This document shows, piece by piece, positions 13,220 through 24,144 of a stretch of DNA of 64,000 bases. The DNA comes from Paraspadella gotoi (taxonomy: Eukaryota > Chaetognatha). Where the stretch lies: contig CM119266.1 in NCBI GenBank assembly GCA_051294375.1, positions 16,300,087 through 16,364,086 of the forward strand, given 5' to 3'. Under the pieces are notes generated by a model that did not search any database, was not told the origin of the DNA, and worked only from the letters and a program-made list of their open reading frames with translations. Every line of letters starts with the position of its first letter. The stretch's first letter is position 1. The translations under genes and the position numbers were made by a program.

Positions 13220-16200
13220 ATGTTAACGCTACAGTTTCGATTCATTAAGGCCACGATATGTTTAGCGGCCTTGTTGCCACTTTTAGTGCAGTTAGGACTG
13301 ACGGCGATCCACGTTTTGATGTCGAACGTAAGTTTAATAAAGTCGGGCGAGCATTAGGAAAATCGACGGTGACTGTCCGATTGACTCTTATCACTTCACT
13401 GTTCACTTCTCAGGTTCTACTGAAACAGTTTGCGAAGTTTTTTGTCATAATTTCGATCGTGATAACAAAGAACGCTACCGATATAGAGAATAGAAGGATT
13501 TTGGACAGGTACAATTTTGTTTCTTAAATTATGTTTACCTGGCAGAAAAGCAAAGGTATAGAGAAAGCAGTTTTGAATTACTGTAACTAAGGTTATCTTG
13601 TTGTTCACTTCTTTGACAACCTGGACAATAAAATAGTTTCGCGTTTTATGATTGGAAATCAGGATGAAGACGACAGTGAACTCGAAATCTCACAACGAAA
13701 CCGGTTGGACCGCTATGAGGTGAGAGGATAAAATATAGAACTACGTCGTAGTCTACGAATTTGTATTTTACTTAATAAAAAAATAAAAGAAAATTTTTTT
13801 CATAAATTTCTATGGTTGTCAACAGTAAAAAAAATTTGCAGAACTAATACTTAGCTAAATATTTTTGCTCTAAATTCAGTTCGATTGAAGTGAGTTTGTT
13901 TATTAATACTTTTGTTCAATTCTTCCCTTATCTTTAATATCCTTCTCTTTAATTCGTTAAGACGTTTGATGACTCAGCTCATGGAGAAAAACAACGCGGC
14001 TCAAAATCCCCTCGAAATCGACGAAAATGGCGACGGGAGGATCGACGTCGCGGAACTCGTGAGTTTTTCCTCGAATAGCTTTTAATTTCTTCGTAAATTG
14101 CGGTGTCGTATCTTTCTATTTAACGCATGATAACTATCCGTACCGGCGTAAGATAATATGTATAAGTATATTCGATTTAGCTGCGATTTTTTACTCGTCT
14201 CGCCTCTCAAGACGCCGAGTTGAAAAAGATCACCGTGGGAGAGATTAAGAAGCGAGACGGTGGAGTCGGCGGCCAAGGCGTCGGAGGCGTTGCGGAGAAG
14301 GAAGATGAAGAAGAAGTCGAGGAAGTTGTGAGGAAAGTCGTCAAGTGGATTAGAAGCAGAAATATTAAGTGAGATTTCAAATTTTATTTTTTTTTCTATC
14401 GCCTAACTTGCTTTTATCATCTCCTCGATAAATTATTTTGTCTAGAACGAAAAAGAAGTTGAAAGCTCCACCCTCGCCAGTACTGACTACGGATTCAAAA
14501 TCTCCCGGGACCATGGAGTCAACATCCAGCGATACGCCTTCGCGGGCCGCGACGTTGAAATCGCGGCCTGTACCCGACCCGGACGTCACTATCGAAACGC
14601 CCGCCGAAACAGAAGTTCACACGGTGGAACAAATGAAGAACATTTTTGGTTTCATCGACCACAATGGCGACGGAAGGATCGTCTTCAAAGAAATGGTTTG
14701 TAGTCGAACAAAAAAAAAATCGGGTGTTTGGTAATGGCCCTAATGGGTAATTATTTTGTACAATTTTACACACTAAGGTACAATATTTCGACGAGTAATT
14801 TTAATTTTAATTTTGTTCTTTTATATTACTATACTTTTTGTTTTTTAGATTTGACAGTCCACCTAGCAGAAGGACCTACATATTGAGGATTAAAATCATC
14901 ACTCTATAAACAATCAGAAATTTATTTATTGATTCATTTATACATTAGATGAATTCATTAATGAGTTCATGCTATGCATTAATTCGTGAATTAATTATTT
15001 AATCGAAGAATGAATAAATTGATTAAGATCAAATAAAATCCAGCTAATATTATTTCAAAGCAATACTCTTAAAACTACCCTCGGTTCTCACCCTCTCTTC
15101 CAAACCCTTTCCAGTACGCTTGGATCTACATCATTCTCCTCAATGAGGGCCTCGTCACGAAATCGAATCGCGTTGCCGAAGACGCGGACAAAGAGACGGC
15201 GTCGAAAGACGCCAGCGTCATCGATGCCCGGCGATTCGATCACGGCCCGCTTCCAGAAGACGACGCCGCCTTGAACGCTTCGCGAATGAGCGACGATCGC
15301 CGCGCTAGCTACGCCATCTACCTCAAGATGGGCCCGGTCTTCGACGCCATCGATACCGACGCCAACGGTCGGATCACCTTGGAGGAGTTCCTCAAACGAG
15401 GGGTTGGAGAAGGAGGGGGAGACGAGTGGACAACGTTGAGCCTGATCAACAAAGCCATGGTCGAATTGAGGGAAGAGATTCCCGCGATGAACAGGTGCTG
15501 GTTAATTTGCTTATTGGCTCAGCTGGCATGAAGTCTTTTCTTCATTGTTTTCTTCAGTGTCTCGCTGCCTCCTTCCCTCTTTCCTTCCTTTCCTCTCTCC
15601 CTCTCCTCAGGTTTCCCCCGCCTTCCGAATCGGAGCGGAAAGAGAATATCAAACCGGAAGTGAAAGTGGAAACGCGAGCGGAAGTCAAATCGAAAGTGGA
15701 AATGAAAGTGGATTCGGAGGCGGATGGCGGGAAAGAAACGGCGAAGGAAACGAAGCCCGAGCTGGCGTCCAAGATAAAGCATTTGGTCGAAGCATTTCGT
15801 GAGCTGCAGAGCGTGACCAAGCACAAAAAGGTGACCAAGACCGGGAAGTCGGTCCAGATGACGCTGGCAGTAGAGACGAATCAGGTGGACGAGTTGATGA
15901 AAATGCTTGAGACGGGGCGGGCTGACAAGTCGGAGAAGGCGGCCGAGAGGAAGAAGGCGGCCGAGACGAAGAAGGCGGCCGAGACGAGGCGGGCAGCTGA
16001 GGCGAAACGGGCAGCAGGGACGAAACGGGCAGAACAGACGAAACGGGCAGCAGATAAGAAACGGGCAGCAGAGGCGAAACGGGCAGAACAGACGAAACGG
16101 GCAGCAGAGGCGAAACGGGCAACAGAGGCTATGAGGACGGCTAAGAGGACGAAGCCAACACCCGAGAGAACGGCGTCGTTGGTGTACGAATCTTTCGATA

Positions 16201-16541
16201 CCGACGGAGATGGGTTTTTGAATATTCATGAAATTGTAATTTTTGAATATTCTGTTTTTGAATCTTCGACGCTGAGTTTTGACCCGATTCCCTTTCTCTC
16301 TCAACTTCAGAACAATTTGCTGTCGCGCGTAACCGATTCGGGTTTTTTGAAAAAATCTCCGATGGCTTTGCCTTACATCACCGACATGTTTGTGCAAACT
16401 ACCGACGTAGACGGAGACGGGAAAATCTCCAAGACCGAACTTACACGCTTCGTGTCGAAAAATTACCACCTCATGTTCTCCAACTTCAATCCAGAAAATA
16501 AAGACGCCAATGGAAACGAGAAACGGGTCAGACAACCCTGA
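13220..16541 (+). CDS. Secreted or lumenal EF-hand protein, nine exons, 676 aa
   Basis: Likely a calcium-binding protein of the secretory pathway or matrix. Exons: 13220-13327, 13414-13508, 13663-13719, 13962-14058, 14181-14368, 14446-14695, 15115-15494, 15611-16235, 16311-16541; all phases agree. Residues 1-36 form a hydrophobic signal-like start (TICLAALLPLLVQLG). Five canonical EF-hand loops are readable: DENGDGRIDVAE (107-118), DHNGDGRIVFKE (253-264), DTDANGRITLEE (345-356), DTDGDGFLNIHE (588-599) and DVDGDGKISKTE (632-643). Residues about 502-571 are a charged Lys-Arg-Ala-Glu repeat (units like KRAAEA), probably helical. The last intron is only 75 bases and leaves the frame open, so its removal is inferred from splice sites. 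There is no C-terminal KDEL. Exons 1-3 are the weakest part: the alternative frame there also looks EF-hand-like. No named orthologue is claimed. Confidence 0.72.
15950..16140 (+). repeat. Coding tandem repeat of Lys-Arg-Ala-Ala-Glu units
   Basis: Imperfect 15- to 18-base units such as GCAGAGGCGAAACGG encode a KRAAEA/KRAEQT pattern inside exon 8 of the EF-hand gene. The skewed composition also opens false frames on both strands. Confidence 0.85.
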
Positions 16542-18039
16542 AAGGAAAGAAATCAGAGTTGTAATCGCGTGTTTCTATGGTGATTGTCTGTCTTTCTGTT
16601 TGTTTTTATCTCTCTATCAGTTGATTAGGATTTTTTACTACAAAATTCTAAAAAAAAAAGATTTTTTTTTATTAATGTTAACCCGTTTGAATTCGGTTTC
16701 AATTTGTGTGTTTTTTTTTTTTTTAATCCGAATTGGCGTTTTTTTTTTTCGTTAATAATTAAAGGGACTGAAAAAAAGTCGTAAAAGTAAACGTGAAATT
16801 GAATCAATTAGCGAGAAATAATTAGTTTTGAGGGAGAATAAAACGGGAATCTATATTATCTTCTTTTTTTATATCGATATTATGATTGATAAGTCCACAC
16901 TCTAGAAGTAGAACGACAAAAACCCATATGAAAAAGCTCATATTGAAATGTCGTTTGTTGTTAGACCTTTCGGACATTCTGGGCGGTAGTGAGGTAGTGA
17001 GCGTTAGTGAAACCATCGAAGAGAAAAATCTAAATCTGACGGGTATGAAATTTTGATGGACGAAAAATTCGACAGCGATTGACTTAGTTTTTGTTTTTTT
17101 GTTTTTTTGTTTTTGTTTTTCAATTCATGATTTAAAGTCTGAGAAAAGGAGACGCCTCGCCATGTGAAAAGTGAAGCTGAAAGGTCAAGGAAACGGTTGA
17201 GAAAAAAGTAGGCGATTCAAATCGATAAATCATCTCGGGTTTTTGGTTCGTTGTTGTAGTTGACATTAATCGTCACTACAGGGAGAGAGCGACCACCCTA
17301 CTCTCTTCTCGTTCATCAGCTAGGACATGGATGGCTCATTGCACTAGTTCCTTCCCTAATTATTTGATAAAAACCACATAGCTTGAATTTACTATATTAA
17401 GATTCTATGCTTTGGGAATGATAATGAAGTAATTTACTCGTGGATTTCCCCTTTTTTCAGCGTCGTTTGCAACCGTAAACCTCAAGGGGTATGGTAGGGT
17501 GCCTTAGTTTCTTCAACTATTATAAAATAACTGACCCTATACGCCGCGGCCTTTTTCTTTTCCGCGTGGCGTTTTGTATCACTGGGCGCGGATCGGGGTT
17601 TCACGCCAAACGCGTCACTCGCTCACCTCGTTTTCGATCACGAGTTCACTAGTCTCGATCACCCGAATTCACGTTCGAACGGGAAATGAGTTGTTTCGTT
17701 TACCAAATCGCCGAAACTCGATAAAAAAATATTTGGGGATTTAATTTCACGACCAATTTGTTCACTTTGATGGAGATGACTCCGTAATCGATGAAGATTT
17801 AGTAAGTGTCAACCTATTATCTCCGTTTGTGTTATATTTTAAATTGATACCTGCTCCTGTAAAATATAAATATAATAACTACTAATGTAAATTTAAACTT
17901 ATTTCTTTACACACGGTTTTTTTTCTTTTTTCTCTTTTTTTCAATTTTTTTTTCTTTGTCAGTCTTTTTTCTTTCTTTAAATTATATATTTTGTATTATA
18001 TTTTTTAATTTGTTTATATTAATTTTTATTATAGACGCC
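16542..18039. other. Intergenic region and 5' leader of the coiled-coil gene
   Basis: After the EF-hand stop an AATAAA lies at 16837-16842. A CpG-rich patch at about 17540-17690 with an upstream TATAAA-like sequence near 17521 looks like a promoter. A probable untranslated exon ends at 17801 with donor GTAAGT, and the matching acceptor is TTATAG, ending at 18034, five bases before the chosen ATG. That leader contains a short upstream ORF (ATGGAGATGACTCCGTAA). Confidence 0.5.
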
Positions 18040-20604
18040 ATGTCACCCTCGAATGGACTTTTGGATTCAAAAACCGTCGATTTTGTTTTTCTCTTGACGA
18101 CGCTGCTCACTTGCTCCGGCTCCACCTACGCTTACACTTTTTCGACTATTGCTCCTGTAAAAAACTCCACCGACGTTCGATTCGATGGGAGGGCGCCGGC
18201 GGAAAGAGTGCGGCAGCTCCACGTCCAGATTCCATCTCGTCATTCTGACGAAAACTCTTCGTCAAAACTCGCCGAGGTCTTCGCCCAGGAAGAGCGTCGG
18301 ATTTCGTCGGATTTCGTAGCAGATCCCGCGGACGAACTCGTCGATGTCAGACCCTTCGAGGATGAGACGGCGGCGCGGGTCTCGACGAGCGACTGGGAGG
18401 AAATTCGAGAAGATCGCGTCAAACTTTGGAACGAGTTGAAGGCGATGAAGGCCAAACAGGCGAGAGCGGATAGAGATTCCTCGATTTTCCTGCGCAAGAG
18501 CCGGGCTACGGCGGCGCTGGCGGCGGCGGCGGCGAAAGAAATAAAGTATCTCCGTCACAAAACGGAAGCGTCGATGTCGAGATCGAAGAAGGCGGAGCGC
18601 TTCATCGGCGCCCTGAAGGCCGTCAACGCGGGATTGACGAAGAGGATGACGAAGGTCGAAGACGAGATGCGTCGATTAAAGGAAGCGAAGAAGACGATGG
18701 ACGCGGAAAGTGCGGCGTTGAAGGAAGCAGAGGCTGCGGATGCGTCGAGACTCTGGAACGAGAGACTGGCGATATTCAAGGACATGATCGATTCCTCCGT
18801 CAAAGCCGGCGTGGAAACTTTTGAAAATCGAGTGGATGCGGCGAGGGAGGCTGTCGAGAAAAAAAGCAAAGAGAAAGCGAGGGAATTGGAGAATATCCAA
18901 GAGGAGAGGTTCCAGCTGCAGGAAAGACGCCTCGCGGAGAACCGAGCGGAATTGAAATTGCTCCGCGAGCGAGTTTCCGATGCGGAGTCGACGGCAAAGC
19001 GGCTCGACAAGGGCTTTTCGGAACAAGACAACGCTTTCAACGACTTCGCCGCTCGCGTCGAGACAAACTTCGAAGCTTTCGTCGACGAGGCGGCGCTCCT
19101 AGCGACGGAGATGCGCAACAAGACGGCAGAGACGGAGGCTGGAGTCGAAGTCGTCGACACGGCGCTGCGTCGAATCATGACTAAATTGGACGCCGTAGAA
19201 GAAACGGCGCGAGAAACGCGGCGTCGAGAGACGGAGCGATTGAAGGCCGACGTCCGCACAGTCAACGCCAGCGTGTTTCGAGCCAACCTCTACGTGCAGT
19301 CCTTCGTGGAGGAGTTAAAGCGGCTGGTCGGACGCGACGCCCGCGTTTCGCGCGAATTGATGCGACTGGATCGCGTCGTTGGTGAATTCAAAAACGCCGA
19401 GACGGAGATGCGCGAGCGACTCAGGACGGCGCCGTCGCTCGATGCCCTTGTTGGCCTCAACGCCTCCGTCGACGCCCTCGGCGACCGCGTGAAGGCGTTG
19501 CGGCGCCTGCACGAGGATCAAGCGGCGCGGGATGCCGGAGATTTAGAAGTCGTGCTGGAGCGACACGACGATCTGGATCGACGATTGGAAAACGCCACAG
19601 ACAGCTGGAGAAAGGATTTGACGAGGTTAAGAGGTTTCGCGCGCGAGACGCAGAAAAGGATGAGATTATTGAGGTCTCAAGTCGAGGAGATTTTGGAAAA
19701 TCTCGAGGAAGGCGGCGACTTCGCCGAGCGGTCTCGATACGACGAAGGACGACGACGATTTTCGCCGGTGGATCGTTCCCCGCCTCCCGAGCCGATCCTG
19801 GCCGCTGTGCGGCTGCAGCGACAACGACTCCACCGACTCGACGGCCTCGTCCAGCGTCAGGGCGACGCCATCAGGGATATCGAGAGTGGCCTCGACGCCG
19901 CCGCCAAGGAGCTGAAGCAGACCGGGATGGACGGGATGATGTTCAAGGCAGAGATTCGAAAGTTGGTTGAGAGGAGCGACGCCGGAGAAGCCAGGACGAG
20001 GGAGGTGGAGAGAAGAGTGGAGATGGTGGAGGAGATGGTGGATAGATTGGCGGGAAGGGGGAAGGAGTACAGGGAGGAAGAAGGTCGTCGGAGGGCGTTG
20101 GAAATGTGGAGGAGAAACGCTGAGGAAGTGGAGTCGGTGTCCGAAGGAGGAACAGATCTTGACGGGAATGAAGATGAAAGAGAGAGAAGAAAAAATGATT
20201 TGGAGATAGAGATAGAAAAAAGAATTGAAATGGATTCAGATGAGAAGGAGGCAAGAAGGAGAATGGAGATGGAAATTGAAAGAATGGAATTGTTAGAGGC
20301 GAGAAGGAGAATCGAGATTGATTCGAGGCGAAGAAACGAATTAGAGGCTGGAAGAAGAGATTTTGAAGGAAAACTTAGGAGAACTGAGAAGGAGAACGGA
20401 AGAGAAATATGGGAGGAGGCAGAGGAGAGAAGAGGTATGGAGATAAGGATGGGAAGAACTCCTCCATTGGAAGCGAATAGGAGAACCGAGAGAACGGACT
20501 TTGGCTCGAGACGGAAATCAGGGCTGGAGGAGGCGTGGCAGCGTGTGGCCCGAAACAGACAGCGATCAAAGCGGAGGATGGGCGAAGTCGAAGACGTCCA
20601 GTGA
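18040..20604 (+). CDS. Secreted long coiled-coil protein, 854 aa, single coding exon
   Basis: The protein is not recognised. The frame is open further upstream (from 17956), but that part is poly-pyrimidine translation, and a splice acceptor ends at 18034, so the ATG at 18040 is the better start. Residues about 12-31 are hydrophobic (DFVFLLTTLLTCSG) and end in a small-residue stretch fitting a signal-peptidase site, so the protein probably enters the secretory pathway. From about residue 100 to 620 the sequence is rich in Glu, Arg, Ala, Lys and Leu with heptad-like spacing and few prolines: a long coiled coil. A short Pro break (about 605-615) is followed by a second helical block. The last 150 residues are almost all Arg, Glu, Met and Asp in RRxE-like units, written in very purine-rich DNA. 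It has no enzyme motif and no cysteine-rich domain. It could be a structural or matrix filament protein; that is inference. Confidence 0.75.
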   Translation: MSPSNGLLDSKTVDFVFLLTTLLTCSGSTYAYTFSTIAPVKNSTDVRFDGRAPAERVRQLHVQIPSRHSDENSSSKLAEVFAQEERRISSDFVADPADELVDVRPFEDETAARVSTSDWEEIREDRVKLWNELKAMKAKQARADRDSSIFLRKSRATAALAAAAAKEIKYLRHKTEASMSRSKKAERFIGALKAVNAGLTKRMTKVEDEMRRLKEAKKTMDAESAALKEAEAADASRLWNERLAIFKDMIDSSVKAGVETFENRVDAAREAVEKKSKEKARELENIQEERFQLQERRLAENRAELKLLRERVSDAESTAKRLDKGFSEQDNAFNDFAARVETNFEAFVDEAALLATEMRNKTAETEAGVEVVDTALRRIMTKLDAVEETARETRRRETERLKADVRTVNASVFRANLYVQSFVEELKRLVGRDARVSRELMRLDRVVGEFKNAETEMRERLRTAPSLDALVGLNASVDALGDRVKALRRLHEDQAARDAGDLEVVLERHDDLDRRLENATDSWRKDLTRLRGFARETQKRMRLLRSQVEEILENLEEGGDFAERSRYDEGRRRFSPVDRSPPPEPILAAVRLQRQRLHRLDGLVQRQGDAIRDIESGLDAAAKELKQTGMDGMMFKAEIRKLVERSDAGEARTREVERRVEMVEEMVDRLAGRGKEYREEEGRRRALEMWRRNAEEVESVSEGGTDLDGNEDERERRKNDLEIEIEKRIEMDSDEKEARRRMEMEIERMELLEARRRIEIDSRRRNELEAGRRDFEGKLRRTEKENGREIWEEAEERRGMEIRMGRTPPLEANRRTERTDFGSRRKSGLEEAWQRVARNRQRSKRRMGEVEDVQ

Positions 20605-20757
20605 TCGTGTAAATTTGTATTGCTATTAATTTATTTGTAAACTGTTAATTTGATATCAACATTTGAAAGAATATAATGATTATTGGTGAGCGTAACTTGT
20701 CAACTTATGCTTTCCGCCTTTTCTCGACGAAAGTAAAAGAAAGAAACGTTAGCCAGG

Positions 20758-20763
20758 AATAAA
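20758..20763 (+). terminator. Poly(A) signal after the coiled-coil gene
   Basis: AATAAA about 154 bases downstream of the stop at 20604. Confidence 0.5.
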
Positions 20764-21399
20764 TCGCCTCGAGGCATGGAAGGCAACTTTCGAGTCTCGA
20801 TCTTTCTCTCTCTGCCTTTTCAAAAATCTCTCGGTTTTTTTTTCTTCTTTCAAAAGTTTTTTTTTTCTCCTACTTTTTGAGGTGACGTAAATCATTCATT
20901 TCCATGTGAGAATATTTTTTAACTACTTCTTCATCTGGGTAACATAAAGTCTCGTTATTCGAATATAAGGCCTGACTTATTTCCTATTTCAGGATTAATC
21001 TCATTATCATATTTTGATTTTTGCAACATCATTATTTTCATAGAATTTAAATTTTTACTATTTTGACGTTTTATTAAATTTTCCTATTTCCAAATATATT
21101 GTACTGAAAAATGTTATTTGTTATCGAAAAGTAAAGAAACTCTGTACTCAAAAAGGGTCCGTTGAGCTCGTACGTATTATCGTTAGTAGTCACCTGAACA
21201 AAAAAAAATCCAGTTCCTTTTTTTGTCATTAGCCCGCGAAATCAAACGTGTCATCGTGGTCGTCGCCACGCCTTAACATTTGGAAAAAAAAGTCGACACA
21301 AAGGTTATATTGGCTTTCTTTTCAAAAAGCACCCCGTTTTAGTTACTTAATCCCCTCATTACCTTCTAATTTGTTACCAAAAGCATAACGCAACCCATA

Positions 21400-21550
21400 T
21401 CTTAATCCCTAAACCCTAATCAGTAATCTATTACTCTAACCTAAACCATAAAACCCTTAACCTTTTATCCCTAAACCTTTTAATCCTTAGCCCTAACCCA
21501 ATCACTAACCAAATCCTTACCCCTAACCTAATCTTTAACCCCTAACCAAC
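21400..21550. repeat. Degenerate telomere-like CCCTAA repeats
   Basis: Irregular units such as CCCTAAACCCTAA, CTAACC, CCCTTAACC and CCCCTAACC recur over about 150 bases, with diverged spacers. This is an eroded interstitial TTAGGG-type tract, not a functional telomere. Confidence 0.75.
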
Positions 21551-22478
21551 AACTTAATCTTTTAACTTGAAAATTAACTGATTTCAAAATTTAAGAAGAA
21601 ATGGGGGCTTTATATACGGAATTTGTAGTTGTTTTTTTTTGTCCAATCTGGGAATGAAAAGGAATTCTTTAGAGGCATAAATTTGTGTATGCAGTTTATC
21701 ATTTATTAGATTTGTCTCACTTAACTCGGTTTTTTAACTTAATCCGAACAACGACTTCTCATTCTTTATTTCTGCTTATCTTAAATCCCTAGATAAAAAA
21801 AAAGAGGATGAATTCAGAGACTGAATCCTGGCAAACAGCTCTTTAACGCCTCCGCAAATTGTTTTAAAACCGGCGACGCCTCAAAAAAAAAAAAAAAAAA
21901 AAAAAGACGGAAAAGAAAACAAGAGAACTAATCTGCGCAGAATATTTTTTTTTCTTTCGGTTCTAAGTTTTGATTATCCGTTGAAAACGCGCGTTAATTT
22001 TCATAAACAACAGAAGCGAGAGGAAAATCGTTTCAGGTTTGAATGGATACTATTAGTTGTGGCTTTTTCTTTCAAATTTATAAATTATACTCTAACGTTC
22101 TTTGCGACATACTTTCAATGATAATCTAGCATATTTTTTAGAGATTAATAGTAGTTGTTGTTTTGGCTTAGATTTCGAACTTTAATGCTGTAACTTACGT
22201 GTATGCAAAACAGTGCAATAATGATTGGCTAATGTCTATGATATAAATCTTTAACACATTGATATTTAAAGCAATGAACCTCGTCCCACTCTAACTCAAC
22301 GACCGGTCACCAGAATGACGAAGGCACATAAGAAAAACTTTAAACTGTCGCCATTTTTTTTCCTGCATTTTTTTTCCCCTTTTTTCCGACATCATTCACT
22401 CGCAGCTCACTTCGACCGGAGTTCAAGCGAATCCTTCTCAAGCTGAATGGGGCACACATCCCAGATTTTTATTCATCC

Positions 22479-22520
<42 letters not shown>

Positions 22521-23719
22521 CTCTCTCTCACACACACACGCTCACACTCAGCAGAAAAAAGGATCGAGTCTGAAAAACGACGGCGACGGAAAAAGCGACG
22601 AGAAATCGAACGACGAATCGAGGACGACGACGATAAAAACTGCTGCTGCTGTCGGCTCCAACCTTTTTCGGAAAGAAAGACGGAAAACTATGAGTTAAAA
22701 GTCTGTCATGGTGCCGAGGGGAATCAGGGTCAGTCTTTCGACGAGGAACGACGGCAAAAGGGAAAGTTGGAACGACGAAGAGAAAAATAAAAGATCGCCT
22801 GAGGTCTAGGTTTATTGCGCGAATTAATGATGGGTTATGATGAGAGAAGACGGAAAACGCATAGAAGTAATGAAATTTAAAATATAACTATTTCCGAAAT
22901 AGAGGAAACAAAACAAAAACAGTTATACCCTAAGAAATACAAGTGACTATCTCTGAATATTTTTTGGGGAAATATATAATTTAGTAATATAATGATTTAT
23001 AACAAACTGAAAAATTAATATCATATTGACAAGAATGGTTTGTGATCGTGTTTTCTGTCGTTAATATTGAAATGGAAAGAGGAAACACACGACAAAATAT
23101 GCCACCCAAAATGTATAAGTTAAATAGAAAAACGAAGGCAAAGGAACTCACAAAAATTTGGTCAACCACGAAAATATATTTAAATTTCCTATTATGCCTT
23201 TTTAAAATCATTATCATTTTTGAAAATAATTGTAGAAAAATATAATTATATAAAAATATAATTATATTATAATATATAAGCCATTGTAAGGTAAGAAAGC
23301 AAAAAATTATCTTAGTTCCCTAAAAATATTTTCAAAATATTTAAGAAAACTCAGAAAGCCCAGCAAACGGAGCTTTGTCATTCTCGACTTTTTTCGGAGT
23401 TGATAATAATCCATTTATCATTCCTGGACACGTTCGGATGAAAAAGGGAAAAAAAAGAAACTAAAAAGCGGCGAAATTAAAGTGACTCCTACAGCTCCTG
23501 CAGTTTTCGTGTGTCAATTCAGGGAAAGATAAACGACTTTCAGAGGGAGAGAACGAGAGAGAGAGGGAAATAAAGAAAGAGAGAGACTTCAATATGCAGA
23601 TAAATATATAAATCAAGTTTCTTGCGCATCTATTTTGCTATTATGTATTTTTTTATTTGTAATAGATCAATAACAATATCACCCTTTTTTCTTCAAACTA
23701 TTTGTAACTAAATGTTTTC

Positions 23720-23726
<7 letters not shown>

Positions 23727-23787
<61 letters not shown>

Positions 23788-23859
23788 GACAGACAGAGAC
23801 GGCCATCTTGGATTTTCCGTCATAAGACGAAATGATTTCGAAAAAGTTATTCTCTCTCT

Positions 23860-23920
<61 letters not shown>
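23727..23920. repeat. Facing (GA)n and (CT)n arrays
   Basis: (GA)n at 23727-23785 and (CT)n at 23851-23920, separated by about 65 bases, are complementary and could form a long hairpin just upstream of zinc-finger gene A. Confidence 0.9.
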
Positions 23921-23925
<5 letters not shown>

Positions 23926-24144
23926 GGGCCGAGGCCAGGATCATTGCACTTCAGCTCGAAGCCGACGAAAGACCGAATCTTATTTTACGATTTAAGAGAA
24001 AAAACAACAACGGACAAAAATTAACGAAATGTTTCAAAACCTCGACCAATTCGCTCCTTTTTACCCCTCCTCGTCGTTTTTTTATTAGAAATAATTAAAA
24101 TTCAGATATTCGCTTGTTTATTAACTGCCAAACGCATTTCAAAT

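Larger units (their letters stand above)
20605..24144. other. Intergenic region with telomere-like and GA/CT repeats
   Basis: A likely poly(A) signal AATAAA for the coiled-coil gene is at 20758-20763. Beyond that no complete gene is seen. Notable content: CCCTAA-like degenerate repeats (21400-21550), a poly(A) run near 21880-21905, a CpG-bearing patch with (CT)n at 22400-22790 that could be a leader exon for the next gene, and facing GA/CT arrays at 23727-23920. Confidence 0.55.

Noticed and set aside
15519-16535. 338-residue open frame on the minus strand
   Set aside because: It mirrors the biased repeat composition of the EF-hand exon 8 and the last exon; the plus strand carries canonical EF-hand loops and matching splice phases.
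18555-19286. 243-residue Ser/Arg-rich minus-strand frame
   Set aside because: A shadow of the coiled-coil gene produced by its GC-rich codon pattern.
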